Part shown: piece by piece, positions 36,954 through 45,400 of the stretch
Numbering within the stretch: position 1 is the first letter of the stretch
Layout of the letters: every line of letters starts with the position of its first letter
NCBI GenBank assembly: GCA_020634375.1
Contig: JACKBX010000008.1
Location: forward strand, 1 to 64,000
DNA: 64,000 bases
Source of the DNA: Ardenticatenaceae bacterium
Lineage (GTDB): Bacteria > Chloroflexota > Anaerolineae > Promineifilales > Promineifilaceae
Direction of reading: 5' to 3'
The notes under the pieces: generated by a model
Seen by the model: only the letters and a program-made list of their open reading frames with translations
Databases searched by the model: none
What the model was told of the DNA's origin: nothing
Position numbers and translations under genes: made by a program

Positions 36954-37247
36954 TTAATTCCCTGCCCTTATCAACTCTTCCGGTAATGGCAACTGTTCTT
37001 CTCCCAAACGCGCTCGAATGCGTTGGCGTAATGCCCTGGCCCGATCCAGCAAATATTCATCATTATCGTTAGTGTATACACCCATTAATCGTTCGTATTC
37101 CCTAAAAGGAACGATAACAATTTGTGGCTCTCCATCTTCTTCAACAGTAATCGGGCGATTTCGTTCAACCACCTGCTGCATCACTTCGTCAAAGTTTCCG
37201 CGTACAAAGGTTACGTTTAATATGCTTTCCATTTTTAGGCAATCCAT
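36954..37247 (-). CDS. Phd/YefM-type antitoxin-like protein
   Basis: A 97-residue protein with the Phd/YefM fold pattern: FDEVMQQVVERNRPITVEED, then GEPQIVIVPFREYERLM, and a basic helical tail (RARALRQRIRARLGEEQLPL) that could carry a short toxin-binding helix. These proteins usually dimerise, bind their own operator and neutralise a RelE/YoeB or Doc toxin. No toxin reading frame is adjacent: 36905-36953 is too short and the other neighbour is a MerR gene, so this is an orphan or a solo regulator. ATGs at 37247 and 37232 are both possible; neither has a strong ribosome site. Confidence 0.75.
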   Translation of the reverse strand: MDCLKMESILNVTFVRGNFDEVMQQVVERNRPITVEEDGEPQIVIVPFREYERLMGVYTNDNDEYLLDRARALRQRIRARLGEEQLPLPEELIRAGN

Positions 37248-37288
37248 AATTATGTAACGCCTTGATGGGAAATGGCATTACACAATCT

Positions 37289-38056
37289 CTAATCTCTCAA
37301 CGTATGATCCGCGTAATACGTCATCGCTGCTTGCATGAAGTCGGCCAGGCCGGGGGCAAAGTTTTCGTAGAAGGCGCGGAATTCTGGGTGTGTAGCGTAC
37401 ATCTGGCTCATGCCGCGATAGGCTTCTGCGGATGGCTGGAAGAAGTGGGACAGCCAGGTGTAGTGGCGGGCGATGAGGTGTTGTACGGCCGTTTCCCCCA
37501 CATCATGCCCCACCCATTCTGCCAACCCGCGTGTAACCGCATCCCCTTCTGCGCCAATGGCCTGCCACTGCGCTTTGCTCATTTTGCGCAGCCGCTTTTT
37601 TGATGCTTCTACCGTCTCTGCGCCCCACATCTCTTTCGCTTCGCGGTCATAACGCTCCGCTTGTTCCGGCGTAAATCCTGCGTACAAGTCTTCATCTTTC
37701 ATGGTGTCATCCTCCGCTAATTTGTGTAAGGTTTTGTCAATCGTTTTGAGAAGGCGTGTCAGCCGGTTGGCGCGGGCTTGCAGCCGCCGTTTGTGGCTGT
37801 GCAGTGTAGCTACAGGGTCAAAATCGGGGTCGTCAAGAATGCTGCCGATTTCTTGCAAGGGCACATCCAATTCTTTGTAGAAAAGGATTTGCTGTAAACG
37901 CAGCAGGTCTTGCTGGTTGTACTGCCGGTAGCCTGCTTCTGTGCGCGATGAAGGCTTGAGCAGACCGATGTGGTCGTAGTGGTGCAGGGTGCGCACGCTA
38001 ATCCCGGCCATTTTTGCCAGTTGGCTGACAGTGTAGGCGTTCTCGTATTTGTTCAC
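37289..38056 (-). CDS. MerR family regulator with TipAS antibiotic-recognition domain
   Basis: A 255-residue TipA-like activator. Residues 8-75 form the MerR winged helix (YTVSQLAKMAGISVRTLHHY, then YRQYNQQDLLRLQQILFYKE). A long dimerisation helix follows (about 80-125), then the all-helical TipAS domain (about 130-250, with MWGAETVEASKKRLRKMSKA and a WLSHFF region), which in TipA binds thiopeptides and other ligands. The start is a GTG at 38056 with no ribosome site, directly behind a MerR-type promoter (38064-38094), so the mRNA is probably leaderless and the gene self-regulated. No export pump is adjacent, so its other targets lie elsewhere. Confidence 0.92.
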   Translation of the reverse strand: MNKYENAYTVSQLAKMAGISVRTLHHYDHIGLLKPSSRTEAGYRQYNQQDLLRLQQILFYKELDVPLQEIGSILDDPDFDPVATLHSHKRRLQARANRLTRLLKTIDKTLHKLAEDDTMKDEDLYAGFTPEQAERYDREAKEMWGAETVEASKKRLRKMSKAQWQAIGAEGDAVTRGLAEWVGHDVGETAVQHLIARHYTWLSHFFQPSAEAYRGMSQMYATHPEFRAFYENFAPGLADFMQAAMTYYADHTLRD

Positions 38057-38063
38057 GGCCGTT

Positions 38064-38094
38064 ACTATAAACGATGACGCTGCGTGAGAGTCAA
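38064..38094 (-). promoter_or_regulatory. MerR-type promoter with 19-bp spacer
   Basis: On the minus strand: -35 TTGACT (38089-38094), a spacer of exactly 19 bp (38070-38088), -10 TATAGT (38064-38069). The over-long 19-bp spacer is the hallmark of promoters that MerR-family activators untwist. A short dyad TGAC...GTCA spans the spacer and is a likely operator. The expected transcription start, 6-7 nt after the -10, coincides with the GTG start codon. Confidence 0.7.
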
Positions 38095-38123
38095 GGGGAA
38101 AATAGGATTGAAGTCAAACAAAT

Positions 38124-39614
38124 TTAACGATCACGCAGTCGGAATAAGGTCCACGTTTTTCCGCTGCCGGTGTATTTTCCCACCTCGGCGTAATTGGCCG
38201 CAAACCAGGCCTTGTCTTCGGGCGCGGGGAAGCGGGCATTTAATTCCCAGGGGTCCCAGGCAATGTAAAAATCGGGATGATAGGTTTGCAACAGGCCAAC
38301 GACGTTGATGTTGCCCGGCGTTTCCTGGTTGAGCGCGTACACTTTGGCGGAAATTAGCCCGCCCTCATCCCAAATGTATCGCTCGGTGTACCAGCCAATT
38401 GCGCCAATGGATTCCAGAGCGACGGCGGCCTCTGGCGTGGAGTTCTCTTTGATCCACTGGCTTAACGGCCGCCACACTACCTCTTCGCTAACGACTTCTT
38501 TGTGCGCCTCTTGCCATGCGCCGTAGACGGCCGTACCCAACGCTGGAATCAGCACAGCAATGAACGCTGCTGCCAAAATATATCGCAGCTTGCTTCGCAT
38601 GATAGTCGTCATGGCAGGCAGCCATTGGCTTTGCCGGAACCATTCATAACCGCCCAGAACGACAAACAGGAACAGCAGGGGCATGATGGGGGCATAGTAC
38701 CACCCGAAACGACCAGATTGGAAAAAGGTGAAGATGCCGATGTAAATGATCAGCCAGAGGAGATGGAGACGCAACGGCCGTAACGCATTCCGCAAAAACA
38801 CCGACAACCCACCCGTCGCCAACAGCGCAAAAATCAAGATCGCGCCGCCTGCGCCGCCGCGCTGCGCAAAGACAAACCATAAAATCCGCAGCCAATACAG
38901 CGGCAAAGACGAGCGATACGTGAGCGATTTGGCGGCAACCGAATGTGGGATGGGCGAGCCAAAATACCAGGTGGCAAAGAGCAGCCAGGGCAGCGCAACC
39001 ACAGCGGCCAGCAGCGCATATTTCAGCCCTGCTTTCAGGCCGCGCCGCTCTAGCAGCCACATCAGGGCAACGGCCGTAAGCGCCAACACCCCATCCGGGC
39101 GCACCAAAATCAGCAGCCCTCCCAACACGGCCAGCGCATAAAATCGCTCTTGCGCATACAGGTAAAAGATGAGCATGATGATGAAGGTGTAGATGCCGGT
39201 TTCCATGCCGCTGGCCGAGTATTGCAAATTATAGGGGGAACAGAGGATGAGGAGGACGGCCGTCCAGGCCACCCCCCTATTTGTCACCCGACGAATCAGC
39301 ACAAATAACAGCACCGCGCTAGCTGCATCAGCGGCGATATTGGTCAGCTTTCCAATCGTGATGAAATCGAGGCCCAGGCTACCCCATAAAGCCATGTACA
39401 ACGTGTAAAACGGCGTGGTTGTGCCCAGAACACGTTCCCCTACATTAAAAACAAAGCCATTGCCAGAAATGATATTGCGGACGTAGCGAAACGTGATGAA
39501 AGCATCGTCCACAGTAGCAGACATAAAAGGCAACCGCAGCAAAATGCCCATCACAAAGATGGCAGCCATTTCAATACGATTGTGTTTTGTTGCGGGTGTT
39601 AAGTTTGTATCCAT
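38124..39614 (-). CDS. GT-C type membrane glycosyltransferase-like protein
   Basis: A 496-residue protein with about ten membrane helices in the first 370 residues and a C-terminal extracytoplasmic domain (about 375-496). Near the N-terminus the first external loop has VDDAFITFRYVRNI and FNVGERVLGTTTPFYTLYMA; the Asp pair fits the catalytic loop of GT-C transferases that use polyprenyl-phosphate sugars. The C-terminal part (WIKENSTPEAAVALESIGAI) is shared by many such proteins. It probably adds a sugar to an envelope glycan or protein on the outer face; donor and acceptor are unknown. It ends 30 nt before the MerR promoter. Confidence 0.78.
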   Translation of the reverse strand: MDTNLTPATKHNRIEMAAIFVMGILLRLPFMSATVDDAFITFRYVRNIISGNGFVFNVGERVLGTTTPFYTLYMALWGSLGLDFITIGKLTNIAADAASAVLLFVLIRRVTNRGVAWTAVLLILCSPYNLQYSASGMETGIYTFIIMLIFYLYAQERFYALAVLGGLLILVRPDGVLALTAVALMWLLERRGLKAGLKYALLAAVVALPWLLFATWYFGSPIPHSVAAKSLTYRSSLPLYWLRILWFVFAQRGGAGGAILIFALLATGGLSVFLRNALRPLRLHLLWLIIYIGIFTFFQSGRFGWYYAPIMPLLFLFVVLGGYEWFRQSQWLPAMTTIMRSKLRYILAAAFIAVLIPALGTAVYGAWQEAHKEVVSEEVVWRPLSQWIKENSTPEAAVALESIGAIGWYTERYIWDEGGLISAKVYALNQETPGNINVVGLLQTYHPDFYIAWDPWELNARFPAPEDKAWFAANYAEVGKYTGSGKTWTLFRLRDR

Positions 39615-39672
39615 TAAGAGCCTATGTTATCAGAAAATTATTGAGGTTAGCTAAGTGTTAGGCAAAAGATGG

Positions 39673-39701
39673 TTGACGCGCCGCGTCAGGGCCGTTACAA
39701 A
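39673..39701 (+). promoter_or_regulatory. sigma70-type promoter of the hemolysin III gene
   Basis: TTGACG (39673-39678), a 17-nt spacer, TACAAA (39696-39701), 24 nt before the ATG. Spacing is ideal and both boxes are recognisable (5 of 6 and 4 of 6). Confidence 0.45.
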
Positions 39702-39724
39702 TAAGATAAAAAAGGAACGGCCGT

Positions 39725-40402
39725 ATGTCACCCAAAGCCTATCTCCAACAAACGCGGAAACTAATCAACGAACATTACACACTTGGCGAGGAAATCGCCA
39801 ACGGTGTCACGCATGGCATTGGCGCCATGCTGAGTATTGCTGGGCTAGTGGTGTTGGTGGTAACGGCCGTGCTCTACGGCACAACCTGGCACATCGTCAG
39901 CTTCAGCATCTACGGAACCAGCCTGATCATCCTCTACATGGCCTCCACCCTCTACCACAGCATCCAAATTCCCAAAGCACGACCCATTCTGCGCATCATA
40001 GACCACTCCTCCATCTACCTACTCATCGCCGGAACCTACACCCCCTTCCTGCTCACCGCCCTGCGCGGCCCCTGGGGCTGGACGCTCTTTGGCATCGTCT
40101 GGGGCATCGCCCTACTCGGCATTATCTTCAAAATATTTTTCATCAACAAACTAGAAGTTCTCTCCACACTAGCCTATGTAGGGATGGGTTGGCTGTGCGT
40201 CATCGCCTTCAAACAAATGCTGGCAACTGTGCCTCCGCCCGGCGTCACCTGGCTTGTCGCTGGCGGCGTCGTCTACACCATCGGCGTCCTATTTTATGCG
40301 ATCAAAAAGATACCGTATAATCATGCTATCTGGCATTTATTCGTACTGGGCGGCAGCATTTGTCACTTTTTCGCCGTCTCAGCCCTACTGGCTAACAGCT
40401 AA
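39725..40402 (+). CDS. hemolysin III family (PAQR-like) membrane protein
   Basis: A 225-residue seven-helix membrane protein of the hemolysin III / YqfA / PAQR group. Conserved marks: EEIANGVTHGIGAMLS at the first helix, MASTLYHSI, RIIDHSSIYLLIAGTYTPF and the closing NHAIWHLFVLGGSICHFFAV, which carry the His, Asp and Ser residues forming the metal site of this superfamily. Its role in bacteria is poorly known (lipid homeostasis is suggested). The ribosome site AAAAAAGGAA is followed directly by the palindrome ACGGCCGT and then the ATG, so the palindrome fills the spacer. The last codons and stop lie in an aacagctaaaagct word repeat. The next gene begins 24 nt downstream. Confidence 0.9.
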   Translation: MSPKAYLQQTRKLINEHYTLGEEIANGVTHGIGAMLSIAGLVVLVVTAVLYGTTWHIVSFSIYGTSLIILYMASTLYHSIQIPKARPILRIIDHSSIYLLIAGTYTPFLLTALRGPWGWTLFGIVWGIALLGIIFKIFFINKLEVLSTLAYVGMGWLCVIAFKQMLATVPPPGVTWLVAGGVVYTIGVLFYAIKKIPYNHAIWHLFVLGGSICHFFAVSALLANS

Positions 40403-40426
40403 AAGCTCTTAGCCCATCGCTAAAGC

Positions 40427-41068
40427 ATGACCAAATACTTCATCACCATCGCAGGCAACATTGGCGTGGGCAAATCCACCCTGGTACGGCTGCTAGCCGA
40501 GCGGCTGGGGTGGGAACCGGTCTTTGAAGCCGTCACAGAAAACCCCTACCTGGCCGATTTTTACCAGGATATGCGCCATTGGAGCTTCCATTCCCAAGTA
40601 TTTTTCCTCTCCCGACGATTACAGCAGCATCACCAACTGCTGCAACACGCCCGCTCCGCCATTCAAGACCGCAGCGTCTATGAAGACGCGGAAATATTTG
40701 CGCGAAATTTGTACGTGCAAGGGCATATGAGCGACCGCGACTGGTCTGCCTATCATGACCTGTACCAGACACTAGCCATGCTGCTGCCCCCACCAGACCT
40801 GGTCATTTATTTGAAGGCGTCTGTGCCCACGCTGCGACGGCGCATTGCGCAGCGCGGCCGTGATTACGAACGCGCTATTTCCGACGCTTACTTGCAACAG
40901 CTCAATGAGTTGTATGATGCATGGTCAGAAAGTTTTAGCCTCAGCCCTGTGCTTATTGTGGATACAAACAACCTGGATTATGTGCAAAATGGAGCGCATT
41001 TAGACCAGATTTGGGAGCGTATTCGCGGGCGGCTCATGGGCCGCGATTTCCTGTCATTGGGTGATTGA
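40427..41068 (+). CDS. deoxynucleoside kinase
   Basis: A 213-residue kinase of the dNK/dGK/dCK family, which phosphorylates deoxynucleosides for salvage. Motifs: P-loop AGNIGVGKSTLVRLLAERL; the substrate-binding ERS-like DRSVYEDAEIF; VIYLKASVPTLRRRIAQRGR with the arginine-rich lid; and the hydrophobic C-terminal helix. The length is typical. Which base is preferred cannot be read. It sits 24 nt behind the hemolysin III gene, probably in one transcript. A hairpin (41075-41108) follows. The two secreted nucleases at 42.5-51.2 kb could supply nucleosides, but no direct link is shown. Confidence 0.92.
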   Translation: MTKYFITIAGNIGVGKSTLVRLLAERLGWEPVFEAVTENPYLADFYQDMRHWSFHSQVFFLSRRLQQHHQLLQHARSAIQDRSVYEDAEIFARNLYVQGHMSDRDWSAYHDLYQTLAMLLPPPDLVIYLKASVPTLRRRIAQRGRDYERAISDAYLQQLNELYDAWSESFSLSPVLIVDTNNLDYVQNGAHLDQIWERIRGRLMGRDFLSLGD

Positions 41069-41074
41069 ATTAAG

Positions 41075-41108
41075 AGGTGCGTCGCATTTCAAAAAATGCA
41101 ACGCACCT
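41075..41108 (+). terminator. hairpin between the dNK and P450 genes
   Basis: A 15-bp stem with one mismatch: 41075-41089 pairs with 41094-41108 (AGGTGCGT ... ACGCACCT), with a 4-nt A-rich loop. There is no T-tract. It lies 6 nt after the kinase stop and 14 nt before the P450 start, where no ribosome site is seen, so it might instead act in the P450 leader. Confidence 0.6.
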
Positions 41109-41122
41109 TAGTAGTATGACGT

Positions 41123-42463
41123 ATGACAAAACAAATCTCTTCTCTTCCTCCTGTAACTGCGGGCTTGCCTGTGCTAGGCAACGCTCTGGATATGGCTCAA
41201 GATATACGCGACTTTTTGCTGCGGCAATATCTTAAGCATGGGCCGATTTTTCGGGTACGTGCCTTGAACCGCTCTTATACGGTCATTGCCGGGGTAGAGG
41301 CAAATCTGTTCGCCACAAAGGAGAGCCGCCGCCTTTTTAGCTCTCATGATTTTTGGTATGAGCAAGATGAGGAAATGGGCGCTTTGCGGTCGCTGATCAG
41401 CATGGATGGAGATGACCATGTTCGCTTTCGCAAGGTGCAGCAGCGTGGTTACTCACGTTCGGCAATCAATGGGAGTTATGAGCAAGTGGTTGCCATTACC
41501 CGTGCCGAATTGCAGCAGTGGGGCAGCGGCAAAGCACTGTCTGCTCATTATGCTATTCAGCGCATTATCACGGAGCAGTTGGGGCAGTTAGCGGCTCATT
41601 TTTCGCCGCGTGCGTATTTGGATGACATGATTGTCTTTGTGCGCACGCTGCTGCTGACAAAGGTGACGCGAATGCGCCCGCAAGCCTTGCTGCGTTTGCC
41701 GGCATACGGCCGTGCGAAAGCGCGTGCGTTTGAACTGGCAGATAAGGTGATTGCGGCACATGATCCGGATACGGCCGTTTCCCATCCCCCAGATCTCATT
41801 GACGATGTGCTCGCCCTAGCCCGCGAAGACCCCGACTTTTTACCGGAGCGTGACCTGCGCCCGGCCATCCTCGGCCCCTTTATTGCCGGGCTAGATACTG
41901 TTTCTAGCACAATGGCTTTTATGCTCTACGCGCTGCTGAAGCACCCACACATTTTAGTGCGGGCCACCGCCGAAGCTGACGAGTTGTTTGCGGACGGCAT
42001 CCCCACGCCAGCAATGCTGCGCAATGTAGATGTGCTGCACCGCGTGACGTTGGAGACGCTGCGCATGTACCCGATTGCCCCGGCGATTACGAGAACGGCC
42101 GTTGAATCATTTGAATTTGCCGGGCACACGGTCCCTGCCGGGGAGCAGGTGATCATTGCTACCACCGTGCCCCATTACCTGCCAGAGCTTTATCCAAACC
42201 CATACACCTTCGACATTGACCGCTACCTGCCGGAGCGCAAAGAAAATCGCCAACCCGGTGCATATGCACCGTTTGCATTGGGACATCACACATGTTTGGG
42301 GGCCGGCTTTGCCGAGGTGGAGATGATTCTAACAATGGCAACGATGCTGCACGCCGTGCAGTTGGAGATGTCGCCACGAAATTATGACCTGAAAATTGAC
42401 CCCGCACCTACCCCGCACCCAGACAAAAATTTCCGAGTGCAGGTGGTGGCGCGGCGACATTAA
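41123..42463 (+). CDS. cytochrome P450
   Basis: A 446-residue soluble P450 monooxygenase with no membrane anchor. Signatures: I-helix oxygen-binding motif IAGLDTVSST, K-helix ETLR, PERF-like region RYLPERKENR, and heme loop FALGHHTCLGAG with the Cys391 thiolate ligand. The N-terminal LPPVTAGLPVLGNAL is the usual proline-rich start. The I-helix has Asp before Thr as in the consensus. Substrate unknown; there is no ferredoxin or reductase gene next door. No ribosome site precedes the ATG. The TAA stop is fused to a REP palindrome (TAAGGGGCATGGC). Confidence 0.94.
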   Translation: MTKQISSLPPVTAGLPVLGNALDMAQDIRDFLLRQYLKHGPIFRVRALNRSYTVIAGVEANLFATKESRRLFSSHDFWYEQDEEMGALRSLISMDGDDHVRFRKVQQRGYSRSAINGSYEQVVAITRAELQQWGSGKALSAHYAIQRIITEQLGQLAAHFSPRAYLDDMIVFVRTLLLTKVTRMRPQALLRLPAYGRAKARAFELADKVIAAHDPDTAVSHPPDLIDDVLALAREDPDFLPERDLRPAILGPFIAGLDTVSSTMAFMLYALLKHPHILVRATAEADELFADGIPTPAMLRNVDVLHRVTLETLRMYPIAPAITRTAVESFEFAGHTVPAGEQVIIATTVPHYLPELYPNPYTFDIDRYLPERKENRQPGAYAPFALGHHTCLGAGFAEVEMILTMATMLHAVQLEMSPRNYDLKIDPAPTPHPDKNFRVQVVARRH

Positions 42464-42486
42464 GGGGCATGGCGACGCCATGCCCC
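42464..42486. repeat. REP palindrome, CATGGC stem
   Basis: GGGGCATGGC, GAC, GCCATGCCCC: a perfect 10-bp stem starting at the base after the P450 TAA stop. Here the head is TTAAG instead of GTAG. It is the only structured element in the 34-nt space between two convergent genes, so it may terminate both. Confidence 0.85.
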
Positions 42487-42497
42487 TATGCTAACCG

Positions 42498-45400
42498 CTA
42501 GTTCCGTTTCCGTTTAGCGATAACGATAAAGAATAGTCCCGCGATCAACGCCAGCAAGGGCAGCCAGGCGGCTGTGGGTTGGGTGGAGAGAGTTTGCAGG
42601 GTAACGGCCGTTGGCCCCACATAATCACCTACTGCCCAATCTGAAAAGCCATGCAGACCTGACCGCGTCAGGTTTGTCGCCGTGTAATCACCAATCGCAC
42701 CAGCTTCACAATCCCAGCCATAACCAGAGCCAGCACCCTCTAGCCAGCGACAAACCTTGTCATCCGGGTACACCGGGTTTGTAAAAGGCAATGTCAAATC
42801 ATATGTAAAAGCCGTCGTCGTACCCGCATCAGAAGGTATGGCTTCAATGTGCCAATACGCCCCCGTTTGCAGCGCACTGGAAGCATTTGGATGATCATAC
42901 CCAAAGTACATTACTCGCACACAACTAATGGCCGGGCTGCCCAAATCCGTAAATTCTAATGCGATAGGATTCGTTGTGCCTACAGATATTGGGGTACCGG
43001 TGGAAACAGTGCATTCCTCCATAAAATCCACCGTACAGCTACCAGTCTGGCTGCTGTTAGCAGTGCCTGGAGTAATACAGCGCGCGCTAAAGTCCGCACT
43101 GTTGTCATCAGTATCTATCCCATCAGGGAAACGGGAAATACTAATACCCATAACGCTGTTGCTATCAGCAGCTACAGTGGCAGATGTTTCTGTGTAACCC
43201 GCTACACTACCTTCATAGCTCAAGGCATCCACCAACGATCCTTGATAGCGCAAACCTATCGCATCTGGCGCACCATTTTGAATGGAAGCAAAGGCACCTG
43301 TCCAATCGCAATTTGTAACTTGAGGACTAGAAGCGCATAACAGATAGTAAGCCCCTGCGGCAAGGGTAACATCAGGAAGAGTAATCGTCTCATAAACACT
43401 ACCATCACTACCGTTTACTAATTCCACCGTATACCCATTTAAGCTAACTGTTCCAGTAGAAATATTTTTCAGTTCGATAAACTCGGCGGTATCAGTCCCC
43501 ACTTGATCATAATCAACCTCGTTGATGATTACGTCATGAGGAAGCGTGAGGTTAAGTCCCACTATTATCGGGTCGTGGTCCGAAGCACGGTACGCATCAG
43601 CATTGTAAAGGCTGGCAATCTGCCCGGCTGATTTGAAATTGGTGTTGTAATCCAGAACAATTGGTTCATCAGCGTTGATGTGCCAGCCCCGTGCATTTGA
43701 CACTTGTGATGTCAGGCTGCTACTGCTCAGCGCATAATCCAGCGTGCCCCATTGTCCATCAAAACTGTAACCATAGGTATCGCCATACAGCTTAGCAAGG
43801 TTGGTGTAAGATGCGGCTTCAATTGCTACAATGGGATCTTCCATTGCATAACTGTTCAGATCGCCAATGATCAAAAAGTCTGGATCGCTGACGTTTGTAG
43901 GATCTGTTACCAGATAGTTGACCATCGCCTGCGCCGCAGCCTCACGGGTGAGATTGCAATTACCCTGCCCATCACCGGTATCTGGGTCGCTCACGTCGTC
44001 ACAGGCGGAACCTTTGGATTTGAGGTGGTTGACAGCAACAGTGAAAATTTCGCCACTGGCCGTTTCTTGGAAGGATTGGATAAGGGTGGGGCGATTTTTG
44101 GTATCAAGGAAAGTGATGTCTATAGTGGAGTTGAGCACGGCCGTATCCCCCACCAAACTCACCGTCCCCGGCTTATACAACAGCCCCACCTTAATCGCAT
44201 CTGTGCCTAAAATATTGATCGTGCCCATCAGCGCATCTGCATCCACATAGGCATACGTGCCTGCACCGGCCACCGCATTCAACCCATCTACCAAATCGGC
44301 AATGGCACTGCTACCACCGTAGCCATCGTTCTCGATTTCCATCAAACCCACCACGTCCGCGTCAAGTGTCACGATAGCGTTGATGATTTTGTCACGCTGG
44401 CGGGTGAATTCGGTGGCGTCTTCCGCGCCACGACAATCTATTGCTGCGCCGCTCACACCGGCCGTACAGCCGGTGAAAGTGTTGAAGTAGTTGAGCACGT
44501 TAAACGTAGCCACTTTTAGCGTACCGCCAACGGCTGGTGGTGTAGCCGGGCGAGAATTGCTGCTGCTGAATGTGGGAGCTTGCGTAGGATGAATGCGATA
44601 GGCATCCAACGACCCGGACCAACCATAATAGCTATAGGTGAGAACACCTATCAAATCACTGACCTGATCACCGCCGCGCACGGTGTTGCTGGCGCTCAAC
44701 CCACCCGGTGCGGGATAAACAATTGGATCAGGATTTTGTATCAATGAGCCTTCATCCAAAATGATCTGGTTGAGATTATTACTGGCTTGCCAGGCGTTAG
44801 CTGCCATGCCTGGGGTCGTTACCTGAGTAGGCTGCATCAGCCGGTCGTTATAGGAGAGGGTTAATGCTCCGCCGCGCCCTAAAAAGTAGCTGTTTGTTAC
44901 GGTCCAAGTTTGAGCGGTGGTGACGCGCATCCCTTCGTATTGCTCCAGAGCGTTGGTGGCTGCCAACGGTAAGGTAATGCTGCCCGCTGTGGGCATAGCG
45001 TTACCGCTACTGCACACATGTACATCTGTAACGGTAGTCAGTTCGGTCAGTGTATAATATTCGTCAATGGTTCCCGTGACCTGCACTTCATCGCCCATCG
45101 CCACATCTACGCTGTTACTGCCTTCGTAGACAAAGATACCTTCGGATGTTTGAGGGTCTGCATCAGCCTCGGCGTCTTCTTCCTGCACAAAAAAGCCGTT
45201 GATGTCGCTGGCTTGAAAATCACCAACGACAATGCCTTGAATAGTATGTATGTTGTTATCTTCGGGGCTGGCTGCGCCACTGCCCTGAATGGTGTGGATG
45301 GGTGTGTCTGCAGCCGCGCACGCGGAGGCAGTAAATGTAGTAAAGTTCCAAATGTAATCGGCGGCCATGTTGTCTGGCGGGTCGTCGCTGTCCTGGTCTG

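Noticed and set aside
39655..40320. Overlapping 221-residue frame on the plus strand
   Set aside because: It is an out-of-frame shadow of the hemolysin III gene, with His/Arg-rich low-complexity translation.
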